64,000 nucleotides of DNA from Pseudomonadota bacterium (GCA_020161365.1 JAIUNU010000003.1:62001-126000); one strand, 5' to 3'. Counted from the stretch's first letter, positions 9,530-18,575 are shown. Numbers and translations are program-made. Notes: a model not told the origin generated them from the letters alone.

Positions 9530-9673
9530 CTAGAAGGTCAGCGCGACGAAGAACACTGCGCTGATGGGGATCGCCGCCGAAAGCGCCATGTGGAGAAGGG
9601 TTTCGCCAAGCGTCAGAGCCGAGCGAGCGGGGGGAGAAACCTTGACCGGGGATGGGTTGGCGGCGGTGGCCAT
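9530..9673 (-). CDS. Small hypothetical single-pass membrane protein (47 aa)
   Basis: The open frame is longer upstream, but only the ATG at 9673 has a good ribosome site (AAGGAG nine bases before it), giving 47 residues. About 20 N-terminal residues are polar with several prolines, followed by a hydrophobic helix (LLHMALSAAIPISAVFFVAL) that reaches the C-terminus. This looks like a tail-anchored small protein. No family is recognised. It converges with the MoxR operon, ending 4 bp from its last stop. Confidence 0.55.
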   Translation of the reverse strand: MATAANPSPVKVSPPARSALTLGETLLHMALSAAIPISAVFFVALTF

Positions 9674-9778
9674 GGACGATGCTCCTTGCACGGTGGAGCT
9701 TGCCCGGAAGGTGTTAACGAAGCTGAATCGTGAAGCCCTAACCGATTGCGACAAGTTGTCCGCGCGGCGTCCCAAACG

Positions 9779-9817
9779 CCAAAAAAGAGCGGCGCGCTTC
9801 GGGGGGAAGCGCGCCGT
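9779..9817 (-). terminator. Intrinsic terminator of the TonB receptor gene
   Basis: An 11-bp stem (CGGCGCGCTTC at 9790-9800 with its complement at 9806-9816) is followed on the minus strand by a run of six U (A tract 9781-9786). It lies about 105 bases past the receptor stop codon and is oriented to end that transcript. Confidence 0.75.
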
Positions 9818-9920
9818 GGAACACTGCAACAGCCCGGAGGAGAAGGGCCAAGCAGTCGAGCCGAAGTAGACCCGCCGGGGCCGGGAAAAGGCCGGCGCCG
9901 ACGGGCGGGGGGGTAGACGG

Positions 9921-12900
9921 TTAGAAGCTCATCCGCAGGCCGAGAACATATTGGCGGCCCGGCTTGTAGTAGGTGAAGGTCGCGTTGTCGTACTGGAAGT
10001 ACGAGCGCAGCGACTCGTTGGTCAGGTTGGTGATGTTGAAGGTCACCTGCGGCGCGTTGTTCAGACCGAAGATCTTCGCCAGGTCATAGGTCGAGGAGAA
10101 GTCGGTCTGCTTGTAGTCGTCCGAGAACAGGGCGGCGGCGGCGATGCCGTTCTGGTTCAGGCCGCTGACTTGCGAGCCCTTCCGGAACACATGGCTCAGG
10201 CGCAGGCTAACGCCGTTGTGCTCGTAGTAGCCCGTGAGGTTGTACGTGTACTTGGCCACGCCCAGCGCGGTGGCCGGACCATTGCTGGTCTGGTCGACGA
10301 TGGTGGCGTTGGCGTTGACGCCCAGACCTTCGACGCCGAAGCGGCTGGTCAGGAAGTCGAGCGGCTGCACCCACTGGAATTCCAGGCCGTTGATCGTCAG
10401 CTTGTTGGGCACGTTGATCTGCGACTGGACCTGCACCTGGGCCTGGGTCGGACCGCCGCGCGAGTTGATCGCCGTCTTCTGGGTGTCGTTGAGGGTGTCG
10501 TAGGTGATGCCGTACTGGGCCAGGGCCGCGAACGGCTGGGTGGTCACCTGGTTCTGGGTGAAGCCGGTGATCGACTTGCGGAAGGCGTTGACCGCGATCA
10601 GGCCTTCCTGGCCGGTGTAGAACTCGAAGCCCAGGTCGATGTTCTTCGAGAAGTACGGCGCGAGGGCGGAGTTGCCGATCGTGGCCTGGTCAGCCGAAGG
10701 CGCGCCGAAGCTGACGCCCGGCAGCTGGGCGGCCGGATCCGGGCGGGTCATCGTCTCCGACACCGCCGCGCGGGCGACAGCGCGCTCGCTGACATCATAG
10801 GCGATGCTCGCGGCCGGGAGCCACTTGGAGTAGGTGTTCTCGGTGTAGACGAAGTTGGTGATGTTGGGGTAGCGCGCGCCATCGGCGAGCGCGCCCGAAG
10901 CCGGCGCGTTGCGCGGATCGGCCACCGATACGCGACCGCCGATCGTCTGCTTGGTGCGGACATAGCGGACGCCGACATTGAAGCGCAGGTCGCTGTCCAG
11001 CACCTGGGTCACGCCGTTAAGTTCGGTGAAGGCCGCGCTGTTCTTCTCGTTGATATAGCCGCCGCTGGCGCCGGTGTTGGAGCCGCCGGTCTCAGGCGTG
11101 TTGTCGTGGAACTGGTCGTACTTGGACGCCTGCTTGACCTTGTCCCAGTCGACCGTGACGAAGCCGGCAGGACCGGGCTTCAGGTAGCTGGCGATGGCCG
11201 TGGTCGGGATCAGCGAGCCGCCGTAGCTGAGCGGCGTCGTCTGGCCCGCCGTGTAGCCCGTGCCATAGCCGGGATAGGTCGGATAGCCGGCCGGCGCGGC
11301 GCCCGGCTGGTTCAGGCCCTGGCAGGGCGGCTGACCGTTCGGCGACGGCAGGAAGATGTTCGGATTGTTGCCGCAGGTCGCGTTCTGCCAGGCCTGGCTG
11401 TTGTCGTAGCCGCGGATGGTGCGCGAGATGTCGTCATAGTTGGCGCCGACCTTCAGGTTCAGAGCCTGGTCGCCCCAGGTGAGCGCGGCGCGCGCGCCCT
11501 TGGTCTCGTACCAGCGCTTCTCGTCCTGCATGTTCACGCGACCGCCGGTCCAGACGAAGTTGGCCGGGTTGTTCAGGTCGACACTGCTCTTGATGGTCGG
11601 GATGCCGGTCGGGTTGGCGGTGTATTCCACCGTCGTGCCCACCCCCAGCGCGGTGACCGGACCGAACGTCGGGCTTTCGCGGTGGAAGTTGCTCTTGGTG
11701 TAGTTGGCCTGGGCCTCGAACTTCAGCTTGTCGTTGATGCGCCATTCGCCGCCCGGATTGATCCCCCACAGCTCAGTCTTTTCGAGATAGGGACGGAATT
11801 CCAGGAAGAAGTTCGAGTTGGCGTAGGTGCCCTGCGTCACCGTGCAACCGGTCGAGCAGTCGGCCTTGTCGTATTTGGTGTTCAGCGGAATGACCGCGCC
11901 GTTGCGGACGATCCACATGATGTCTTCGCGGATCAGGTCGGTCTTCTTGTAGCCGTACATGCCGTCGACATAGAAGTTGACGTCGTCGTTCGGACGCCAC
12001 TCCAGGCTGCCGACCAGATTGATGCGGTCGCGGTTACCGTAAGAGGCCGACGGACGGCCGATGCGCGGCAACAGGCCGTTGTCGATCTGCTGGATGGTCG
12101 CGCCGGGGTTCTTGGACAGCAGGAAGTCGCGGTCGATCACCGTGCCGGCCACCAGACCCGCGCCCGCGCCGACCGGAACCGTGCCCGGGATCGTCCAGTT
12201 GCCGCCGCCGGTGGGGTTACAGCCGCTGGTCGCGCCGCACTGGGCGGCCGACAGGTTCGGATTGGTGTAGCCGATGGTTTCGTAACCGCGGGTGTCGGTC
12301 TTCAGGCGCTGGCCCGAAACGCCGAACAGGACGCCGAAATTGTCCCAGGTCTTGCTGGCGATCAGCGAGCCCTTGCCGCCCAGCTTGGCGCCGTCGGCCT
12401 TCACGCCCTGAACGTTCATGCTCACATGTTGGCCAGGACGGTCGAACGGACGCGCCGAGCGCATGTCGATGTTACCCGCCGCGCCGCCTTCCAGCAGGCT
12501 GGCCGAATAGCTCTTGTTCACCGTCAGCTTGGTGAAGAGATCGGTCGGGAAGAAGCTGAGGTCGACCGAGCGGTCGGTGCCTTGCGCGTCGGTCGCGCCC
12601 GACGAGGCCACGGCGATCGAGGCGCCGTTCAGCGTCACGTTGGTGAAGTTGCTGCCCAGGCCCCGGATGGCGACGTTGACGCCCTCCCCGGTGATGTCGC
12701 GGGTGATGGTGATGCCAGGAACGCGGTTGAACGACTCGGCGATGTTGGAGTCGGGGAACTTGCCGATATCCTCGGCGAAGATGGCGTCGGCGAAGCCCGT
12801 GGTCTCGCGCTTGGCGACGGTCGATTGCGCCAGGCTCTTGCGATAGCCAGTGACGACGATCGCGTCGACGGCGTCGTCGGCGGCCGGCGCGGTCTGGGCA

Positions 12901-12989
12901 TGCGCTTCGACAGCAATCATGCCCGACAGCATCGTAGCGCCCAGAAGCGCGGCGCGGCGCAGACGCGCGCCCATAGCGAATTTCCGCAT
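9921..12989 (-). CDS. TonB-dependent receptor (outer-membrane active transporter)
   Basis: 1022 residues from ATG 12989, chosen because GGAGGAAGGGGAT lies just before it and a signal peptide follows directly (ALLGATMLSGMIAVEAHAQ). The plug domain begins after DAIVVTGYRKSLAQS, with IGKFPDSNIAESFNRVPGI and IRGLGSNFTNVTLNG typical of the large Caulobacter-type TonB receptors; the protein ends in Phe (LGLRMSF), as expected for a beta-barrel. Such receptors import siderophores or, in Caulobacter, oligosaccharides. A palindrome of LacI-family type at 13054-13071 in the promoter suggests sugar control, so carbohydrate uptake is the favoured role; the exact substrate cannot be told. Confidence 0.9.
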   Translation of the reverse strand: MRKFAMGARLRRAALLGATMLSGMIAVEAHAQTAPAADDAVDAIVVTGYRKSLAQSTVAKRETTGFADAIFAEDIGKFPDSNIAESFNRVPGITITRDITGEGVNVAIRGLGSNFTNVTLNGASIAVASSGATDAQGTDRSVDLSFFPTDLFTKLTVNKSYSASLLEGGAAGNIDMRSARPFDRPGQHVSMNVQGVKADGAKLGGKGSLIASKTWDNFGVLFGVSGQRLKTDTRGYETIGYTNPNLSAAQCGATSGCNPTGGGNWTIPGTVPVGAGAGLVAGTVIDRDFLLSKNPGATIQQIDNGLLPRIGRPSASYGNRDRINLVGSLEWRPNDDVNFYVDGMYGYKKTDLIREDIMWIVRNGAVIPLNTKYDKADCSTGCTVTQGTYANSNFFLEFRPYLEKTELWGINPGGEWRINDKLKFEAQANYTKSNFHRESPTFGPVTALGVGTTVEYTANPTGIPTIKSSVDLNNPANFVWTGGRVNMQDEKRWYETKGARAALTWGDQALNLKVGANYDDISRTIRGYDNSQAWQNATCGNNPNIFLPSPNGQPPCQGLNQPGAAPAGYPTYPGYGTGYTAGQTTPLSYGGSLIPTTAIASYLKPGPAGFVTVDWDKVKQASKYDQFHDNTPETGGSNTGASGGYINEKNSAAFTELNGVTQVLDSDLRFNVGVRYVRTKQTIGGRVSVADPRNAPASGALADGARYPNITNFVYTENTYSKWLPAASIAYDVSERAVARAAVSETMTRPDPAAQLPGVSFGAPSADQATIGNSALAPYFSKNIDLGFEFYTGQEGLIAVNAFRKSITGFTQNQVTTQPFAALAQYGITYDTLNDTQKTAINSRGGPTQAQVQVQSQINVPNKLTINGLEFQWVQPLDFLTSRFGVEGLGVNANATIVDQTSNGPATALGVAKYTYNLTGYYEHNGVSLRLSHVFRKGSQVSGLNQNGIAAAALFSDDYKQTDFSSTYDLAKIFGLNNAPQVTFNITNLTNESLRSYFQYDNATFTYYKPGRQYVLGLRMSF

Positions 12990-13053
12990 TGAGATCCCCT
13001 TCCTCCCGAAAGCCCGCTTGAAGACGAGCAGCCTTGCTTTTTGGCGCTCACAT

Positions 13054-13071
13054 TTTGGTAGCGCTACCAAA
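13054..13071. promoter_or_regulatory. 18-bp perfect palindrome, likely LacI/GalR-type operator
   Basis: TTTGGTAGCGCTACCAAA is a perfect palindrome with a central CG, the layout of LacI/GalR-family operators. It lies 65 bp before the receptor start. A minus-strand TTGACG (13099-13094) could be the -35 element; the operator would then cover the start-site region and repress. Confidence 0.7.
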
Positions 13072-13082
13072 CCCTCTCGCAA

Positions 13083-13353
13083 AATGGCGCGTTCGTCAAC
13101 ACGTCTGACATCAAGGTCAGACCTTTTGACACCGGGGGCAGAGATCGGGGACTGTCGCCTACAGCCCGTTAACGGTGGAATTTTCGGATTTTCGCTGGAC
13201 TGACCGCGCCTGGATCACAGGTTCTGTTTCTCGTTGGGGCGCGTCCGCGCACCGCTCATCAGACCAGAGATCGGGCCAATCGCCCTGACCAATCAGCGCC
13301 GTTCAGTCGGTCGATCCAGCCATTGTCCAGGCCATTTCGCAGGATGGAGTCGG
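13083..13353. other. Intergenic stretch without recognised gene
   Basis: About 270 bases between the receptor promoter and the DUF1272 stop. Apart from the candidate -35 for the receptor at 13094-13099, nothing gene-like, repeated or structured was identified. Confidence 0.5.
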
Positions 13354-13632
13354 TCAGGCGCACCCTGCAGGCTGATCGCCAAGTCCGCGCGGCGTACGCT
13401 CGATGCGGCGTCCGCGAGTCACGCGCCGCAGCGAAGCCGGATAGCGATGGAGCTGGCTTTCGGGACGGATCGGTCGCGCCACCAACCCACCGCCGCAATC
13501 GGGACAGCGGTCGTCATAAGCTTCTGCGCAGGCCGCGCAGAAGGTGTGTTCGAACGTGCAGATTCGAGCTGTCGGGCTGGCCGGCGGCAGATCGCGGTCG
13601 CAGCACTCGCAATTGGGACGCAACTCGAGCAT
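13354..13632 (-). CDS. DUF1272 domain protein, Cys-rich
   Basis: 92 residues from ATG 13632, preceded by GGGAGGA. The N-terminus MLELRPNCECCDRDLPP with later CTFEHTFCAACAE and CPDCGGG is the DUF1272 signature: eight or more cysteines arranged as CxCC, C-x-x-C and CPxCGG pairs, suggesting a zinc-binding treble-clef or RING-like fold. The C-terminal third after GGLVARPIRP is basic. Function is unknown in the family. It diverges from carA with a 329-bp spacer. Confidence 0.85.
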   Translation of the reverse strand: MLELRPNCECCDRDLPPASPTARICTFEHTFCAACAEAYDDRCPDCGGGLVARPIRPESQLHRYPASLRRVTRGRRIERTPRGLGDQPAGCA

Positions 13633-13772
13633 GGGCCGTCCTCCCGTGATCGTCGCGCTTCGATGGCTTGGAAGCCTTGCACCATAAGGGGTTTTGGCGT
13701 CCGCAGGCGAGGGCGCCCGTTCGCCGATCACGGGAATGTGGCGACGCGAGAAAAGCCCGTGATCAACAGGGG

Positions 13773-13801
13773 TTGACCCCCTCCCACATAGCCCCTAGAC
13801 A
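13773..13801 (+). promoter_or_regulatory. Candidate carA promoter
   Basis: TTGACC (13773-13778) and TAGACA (13796-13801) are separated by 17 bp, a good sigma-70-like layout. Transcription would start near 13808, ten bases before the first leader hairpin. Prediction only. Confidence 0.5.
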
Positions 13802-13817
13802 CCGCGCCGTTTGCGCG

Positions 13818-13907
13818 GCGGACGGGCCCAAAGCCCGTCCGCTTTCTTGCAAGGAGACGCTCCTGCGCGTGGGGGCCGGACGGGGGTTACCCCGGGTCCG
13901 TCTTTTT
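13818..13907 (+). promoter_or_regulatory. carA leader with tandem hairpins, candidate attenuator
   Basis: Hairpin 1: GCGGACGGGC (13818-13827) pairs with GCCCGTCCGC (13833-13842), then TTTCTT. Hairpin 2: CGGAC (13877-13881) plus GGGG (13883-13886) pairs with CCCC (13890-13893) plus GTCCG (13896-13900), followed by TCTTTTTG. The 3' arm of hairpin 1 (CCCGTCCG, 13834-13841) is also perfectly complementary to the 5' arm of hairpin 2 (CGGACGGG, 13877-13884), so a third structure that prevents terminator 2 is possible. That is the layout of an attenuator. The gene on the other side is divergent, so these are not its terminators. Confidence 0.6.
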
Positions 13908-13961
13908 GCGAAAATGACCGCCCAATTCCGGGCCCAGCCGCGTTCAGGAGCGCTCCATAGA

Positions 13962-15128
13962 ATGTCCCAAGACCTTCTCCCCGGCGTCACTGGCGTGTTG
14001 GCCCTGGCCGACGGCACGATCCTGCAGGGCGTGGGCTGCGGCGCGGTCGGCGATGCGGTCGGCGAGGTGTGCTTCAACACCGCCATGACGGGCTATCAGG
14101 AGATCCTGACCGACCCCTCCTACATGGCCCAGATCGTGGCCTTCACCTTCCCGCACGTGGGCAATGTCGGCACGAACGTCGAGGACGTCGAGCAGATCAC
14201 CGGCGTGGCCGAGACCGCCGCACGCGGCGCCCTGTTCCGCGACGTCCCGACCGAACAGGCCAACTGGCGCGCCGGCGGCGACTTCGACGCCTGGATGAAG
14301 AACCGCGGCGTCATCGGCCTGGCGGGCGTCGACACCCGCGCCCTGACCCGCAAGATCCGCGAGACCGGCATGCCGCACGGCGTCATCGCCCATTCGCCGG
14401 ACGGCAAGTTCGACCTCGAGGCGCTGGTCGCCAAGGCCAAGGCCTGGGCCGGCCTCGAAGGCCTGGATCTCGCCAAGGACGCCTCGACCACCCAGACCTT
14501 CACCTGGGACGAGGGCCTGTGGTCGTGGCCTGAAGGCTACGCCAAGCTGGACAAGCCCAAGTACGAGGTCGTGGTCGTCGACTACGGCGTCAAGCGCAAT
14601 ATCCTGCGCGCGCTCGCCCACGTCGGCGCCCGCGCCACGGTGGTGCCGGCGAACACCTCGGCCGAGGACATCCTGGCCCGTAACCCCGACGGCGTGATGC
14701 TGAGCAACGGCCCGGGTGACCCGGCCGCCACCGGCCAGTATTCGGTACCCGAGATCCAGAAGCTGGTCGCCAGCGGCAAGCCGATCTTCGGCATCTGCCT
14801 GGGCCACCAGATGCTGGCCCTGGCGCTGGGCGCCAAGACGGTGAAGATGGAACAGGGCCACCACGGCGCCAACCACCCGGTCAAGGACCTGACCACTGGC
14901 AAGGTCGAGATCGTCTCGATGAACCACGGCTTCACGGTCGACAGCGCCTCCCTGCCCGCCCCGGTGCAGGAGACCCACGTCTCGCTGTTCGACGGCACCA
15001 ACGCCGGCATCGCCCTGAAGGATAAGCCGGTGTTCTCGGTCCAGCACCACCCCGAAGCGTCGCCGGGCCCGACGGACAGCCTTTATCTGTTCGAGCGGTT
15101 TGCGGGCCTGATGGATCAGGCGAAGTAA
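13962..15128 (+). CDS. carA: Carbamoyl-phosphate synthase small subunit
   Basis: 388 residues from ATG 13962 (CAGGAG 12 bases upstream), the normal length for CarA. It hydrolyses glutamine and passes ammonia to CarB for carbamoyl phosphate, feeding pyrimidine and arginine synthesis in the cytosol. The N-terminal CarA domain has [29 protein letters not shown] sequence; the class I glutamine amidotransferase domain has the nucleophile Cys279 in [10 protein letters not shown] and the His-Glu pair in [10 protein letters not shown] near the C-terminus. carB is not adjacent. The 5' leader carries a candidate attenuator. Confidence 0.97.
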   Translation: MSQDLLPGVTGVLALADGTILQGVGCGAVGDAVGEVCFNTAMTGYQEILTDPSYMAQIVAFTFPHVGNVGTNVEDVEQITGVAETAARGALFRDVPTEQANWRAGGDFDAWMKNRGVIGLAGVDTRALTRKIRETGMPHGVIAHSPDGKFDLEALVAKAKAWAGLEGLDLAKDASTTQTFTWDEGLWSWPEGYAKLDKPKYEVVVVDYGVKRNILRALAHVGARATVVPANTSAEDILARNPDGVMLSNGPGDPAATGQYSVPEIQKLVASGKPIFGICLGHQMLALALGAKTVKMEQGHHGANHPVKDLTTGKVEIVSMNHGFTVDSASLPAPVQETHVSLFDGTNAGIALKDKPVFSVQHHPEASPGPTDSLYLFERFAGLMDQAK

Positions 15129-15146
15129 GGCCTCGACCTCTTGGAT

Positions 15147-15260
15147 CCTCCCCCGCGATGCGGGGGAGGTGGCCCAGAGGGCCGGAGGGGGCTAACGCGG
15201 CTTTCGCCCAACTCGCCCCCTCAGTCGCTCCGCGACAGCTCCCCTGTATCACGGGGGAGC
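15147..15260. repeat. Palindromic intergenic repeat (family B, full copy)
   Basis: Starts with CCTCCCCCGC (15147-15156) pairing with GCGGGGGAGG (15160-15169) and ends with a short CTCCCCTG/CGGGGGAG stem at 15239-15260; the middle has GGCCCAGAGGGCC and a TCGCTCCGCGA hairpin. A truncated relative begins at 55826. It lies just after carA and may help end transcription. Confidence 0.6.
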
Positions 15261-15325
15261 ATCTTCATGTTTTGACCTCCCCTACGTCACCCGCGCCTAT
15301 CCTTTGAAAAAGGGAGAACGCGGGG

Positions 15326-16063
<738 letters not shown>

Positions 16064-16076
16064 GGGGAAAAGAACG

Positions 16077-17117
16077 ATGAAAGCCCTGCGCTACCACGGC
16101 GCCCGCGACGTCCGCTACGAGAGCATGGACGATCCCACGCCCCAGTCGGACCGCGATGCGATCGTCAAGGTCACCGCCTGCTCGATTTGCGGGTCGGACC
16201 TGCACATCTACCATGGCCACGGCTTCTCGGAGGACCTGGGGTTCTGCGTCGGTCACGAGGCGGTCGGCGAGGTGGTCGAAGTCGGGCGCGGGGTCCAGCG
16301 GCTGAAGGTCGGCGAGAAGGTTATGCTGCCGGCCGCCGTGGGCTGCGGGCGCTGCCGCTCGTGCCTGTCGGGCGTGATCCAGACCTGCGAGAACAGCCAG
16401 GGCGCCTGCTATGGCCTGTCGGCCCGGCTGCAGGGCTCGCAGGCCGAGGCCGTGCGCGTGCCGGCCGCCGACATGAACGCCGTGCCGGTGCCCGAAGGCG
16501 TTTCGATGGACCAGGCGCTGATGATGACCGACGCCCTGGCCACGGCCTGGTTCGGAGCGCGCAACGCCGAGGTGAAGCCGGGCTCCAGCGTTGCGGTGAT
16601 CGGCCTTGGCCCCATCGGGCTGATGGCGGTGGAGAGCGCCTATGTGATGGGCGCGCACATCGTCTACGCCGTCGATCCCCTGCCCGCCCGCCGGGCGTTG
16701 GCGGAGGAGGCCGGCGCCATCGCCCTGCATCCCGACGAAGCGCTGGCGCGCGTGCGCGAGGACACCAAGGGCCGGGGTTTGGACTGCGTGATCGAGGCGG
16801 TCGGCGGCGAGGCCACGGTCGACGCGGCCCTGCGCCTCGTGCGGCCGCGCGGCGTGGTGTCGGTGATCGGCGTGCAGCAGGCCAAGCGCTTCGCCTTCCC
16901 GCTGGAACGCGCCTTCGGGGCGGGCCTGACCTTCCGGGTCGGCACCTGCTCGGTGCCCGAGGAACTGCCGGCGCTGTTTCCGCTGGTGCGCTCGGGACGC
17001 CTGCGCCCTGAGAAGTACATCAGCCACCGCATGGCGCTCAGTGACGGCGCCGAGGCCTATCGCCTGTTCGAGAGCCGCGAGGCGGGCGCGCTGAAAATGG
17101 TGCTGACGCCAGGGTGA
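16077..17117 (+). CDS. Zinc-dependent alcohol dehydrogenase family protein
   Basis: 346 residues. Catalytic zinc ligands in CSICGSDLHIYHG and GHEAVGEVVEVG, a structural zinc lobe GCGRCRSCLSGVIQTCE, and the nucleotide-binding VAVIGLGPIGLMAVE are all present, so this is a medium-chain dehydrogenase with both zincs. Starts 13 bp after the SDR gene with GAGGGG upstream. Relatives include sorbitol/idonate/threonine dehydrogenases and glutathione-independent formaldehyde dehydrogenases; which one applies cannot be decided from sequence reading. Confidence 0.9.
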   Translation: MKALRYHGARDVRYESMDDPTPQSDRDAIVKVTACSICGSDLHIYHGHGFSEDLGFCVGHEAVGEVVEVGRGVQRLKVGEKVMLPAAVGCGRCRSCLSGVIQTCENSQGACYGLSARLQGSQAEAVRVPAADMNAVPVPEGVSMDQALMMTDALATAWFGARNAEVKPGSSVAVIGLGPIGLMAVESAYVMGAHIVYAVDPLPARRALAEEAGAIALHPDEALARVREDTKGRGLDCVIEAVGGEATVDAALRLVRPRGVVSVIGVQQAKRFAFPLERAFGAGLTFRVGTCSVPEELPALFPLVRSGRLRPEKYISHRMALSDGAEAYRLFESREAGALKMVLTPG

Positions 17118-17185
17118 AGACCTATCCCCCTTGTTGGGGACGCGCCCGGGTAGGTTTCCGCTAGTTGCTAGACCCTATTTCGATC

Positions 17186-17203
17186 ATTTGCTAAATTTCA
17201 AAT
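17186..17203. promoter_or_regulatory. Short inverted repeat before the ArsR gene
   Basis: ATTTG at 17186-17190 and CAAAT at 17199-17203 flank an AT-rich 8-bp core directly before the start codon. An autoregulatory ArsR operator is possible but the repeat is short. Confidence 0.35.
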
Positions 17204-17536
17204 ATGAACGCCGTTTTCAAAGCACTCTCTGATCCAACCCGTCGCGGGGTCCTGCAGTTGCTTCGCGAGCGGCCCATGACGGCTGGCGAGCTGGCGGAGC
17301 ACTTTCCGGTCTCGAAGCCGACGATGTCGGCCCATTTCTCTGTCCTGCGCGAGGCGGACCTCGTGGAGCCGGTGAAGCACGCCAACACCATCACCTATCA
17401 CCTGAAGCTTTCGGTGCTTGAGGACGCGCTGATGGCTTTCGCGGAGACCCTGGGCATCGGCAGGTCGCCGGCGCGCCGCGAAAGCTCGACCGCCGCCATG
17501 TCCGGCCTCGGGCGCCCAGGAGACCGGAATGACTGA
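17204..17536 (+). CDS. ArsR/SdpR-type transcriptional regulator
   Basis: 110 residues with a winged helix-turn-helix: LSDPTRRGVLQLLRE, then MTAGELAEHFPVSKPTMSAHFSVLREADLV. No metal-binding cysteine pair (ELCVCDL type) is seen, so it belongs to the SdpR/PagR-like subgroup without metal sensing. The last 8 bases overlap the start of an SdpI-like gene, reproducing the sdpRI arrangement known in Bacillus, where the immunity membrane protein sequesters the repressor. Confidence 0.88.
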   Translation: MNAVFKALSDPTRRGVLQLLRERPMTAGELAEHFPVSKPTMSAHFSVLREADLVEPVKHANTITYHLKLSVLEDALMAFAETLGIGRSPARRESSTAAMSGLGRPGDRND

Positions 17537-18140
17537 ACACATCAAACTGTCGTCGAAACTCCTGATCGCGGCCTCCGTGACCGGCTCCACAGGCGCCATC
17601 GCCTGGCGGGCCCGCGAGGCCGGCGATCTTACGGCGGCGTTCGAGACCGCCAGGCCGTTCCAGACCTTCATGATCGTGGCGATGCCCGCCGTGCTGGCAG
17701 GTCTGCTGGTGTTCACCCAGCGCGGCTTGGAAAGACAGACTCCCCGCATCACACCCGCCGGGGTCTGGTTCGTGAATTTCACCATGCTGACCAACGCAGC
17801 GGTGCTGATCGCAGCTCAGGCCTGGATGATCAGCATCTACGTGGGACCACTGAACGCTGGGCCCGAGTTTGGAACCCGCCTGCTCGCCGCCTTCGCTGGA
17901 CTGTCTATCGCGGTCGGCGGCAACTTCCTGGCGAAGTTGCGGGCCCCCGTTGACGACGTGGAAGGGCGCTGGGCGCGCACCACGCGGCGAAGCGCTGCGA
18001 TCCTGGTTCTGGCCGGCCTCTCGCTGACCGTCTGCGCGGTCACTCTGCCGCCGGCGGGCCTTCTGACCAGCCTGGGCGCGGCCTTGGTCCTCACGCTGAT
18101 CCTCACCATCCGCCAACGCAGGGCGACGACGGGCATTTAG
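17529..18140 (+). CDS. SdpI-like multi-pass membrane protein
   Basis: 203 residues with about five or six hydrophobic helices. The segment VGGNFLAKLRAP followed by EGRWARTTRRSAAILVLAG resembles the SdpI family core (Gly-Asn-Tyr/Phe-Leu-x-Lys, then a Trp-x-x-Thr/His motif). SdpI proteins give immunity to, or sense, a membrane-acting toxin and can hold the repressor SdpR at the membrane. No toxin gene is seen nearby, so the role here may be general envelope sensing. Overlap with the ArsR gene means coupled expression. Confidence 0.65.
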   Translation: MTEHIKLSSKLLIAASVTGSTGAIAWRAREAGDLTAAFETARPFQTFMIVAMPAVLAGLLVFTQRGLERQTPRITPAGVWFVNFTMLTNAAVLIAAQAWMISIYVGPLNAGPEFGTRLLAAFAGLSIAVGGNFLAKLRAPVDDVEGRWARTTRRSAAILVLAGLSLTVCAVTLPPAGLLTSLGAALVLTLILTIRQRRATTGI

Positions 18141-18246
18141 CCAAATCGCCACTCAAGACACGATGCAGTTGCTCCAACCGTTTCGCACGCGAGGCAAAAG
18201 TGGGAGCCGCCTCCCGCAAGACTAGGGGGCAAAGCGGGAGGCGGCG

Positions 18247-18320
18247 GCCGGACGCCTGCGGCAATGGGGGGCGCTGCCAGGCGTCCGGCGGGGGAGCCCA
18301 TCGCCCGGACACGTGTCCGG
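18247..18320. terminator. Two strong inverted repeats between convergent genes
   Basis: GCCGGACGCCTG (18247-18258) pairs perfectly with CAGGCGTCCGGC (18278-18289), and CCGGACACGTGTCCGG (18305-18320) is a 16-bp perfect palindrome. They lie between the convergent SdpI-like and flagellar-like genes, where terminators are expected, but no clear T run follows. Confidence 0.45.
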
Positions 18321-18335
18321 AAGGGATGGACGGGC

Positions 18336-18575
18336 TCAGACCTTCATGTCGAGGAGGGCGCCGGTCATCTTGTCGGCCGTGCGGACCACCGCCGCATTGG
18401 CCTTGACGTCGGTGGATGCGCCGATCTGCTCGACGCGCTCCTTGACGTAGTCGACGTCGCGGGGCTCGGCGTTCTTCTCGGCCTGCTGCTCGCCGGCGGC
18501 GACGCGCTGGGCGCTGGCGCTGAGCCGGTCGGCGGCGGCGAGCATCCCCGAGGCGGCGATGGATAGGGCCTGCAT
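18336..18575 (-). CDS. Flagellar basal-body rod-like mini-protein
   Basis: 79 residues. The N-terminus (MQALSIAASGMLAAADRLSA) has the amphipathic SAxSGLxAAxxxLxxxAxNIA pattern of flagellar rod/hook proteins (FlgB/C/F/G type), and the C-terminus resembles their closing helix (ANAAVVRTADKMTGALLDMKV), with almost nothing between. A GAGAGG site precedes the ATG. It may be an axial component adaptor or a stand-alone rod-like protein; no other flagellar structural gene is nearby. Confidence 0.7.
   Translation of the reverse strand: MQALSIAASGMLAAADRLSASAQRVAAGEQQAEKNAEPRDVDYVKERVEQIGASTDVKANAAVVRTADKMTGALLDMKV

Noticed and set aside
9951..12992. Very long open frame on the plus strand opposite the TonB receptor
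   Set aside because: It is an antisense shadow caused by high GC; its protein is Arg/Gly/Val rich with no domain, while the minus strand gives a complete receptor with signal peptide.
13818..13842. Hairpin 1 as the terminator of an upstream gene
   Set aside because: The upstream gene (DUF1272) is transcribed away from it, so the hairpin can only belong to the carA leader or an unseen transcript.
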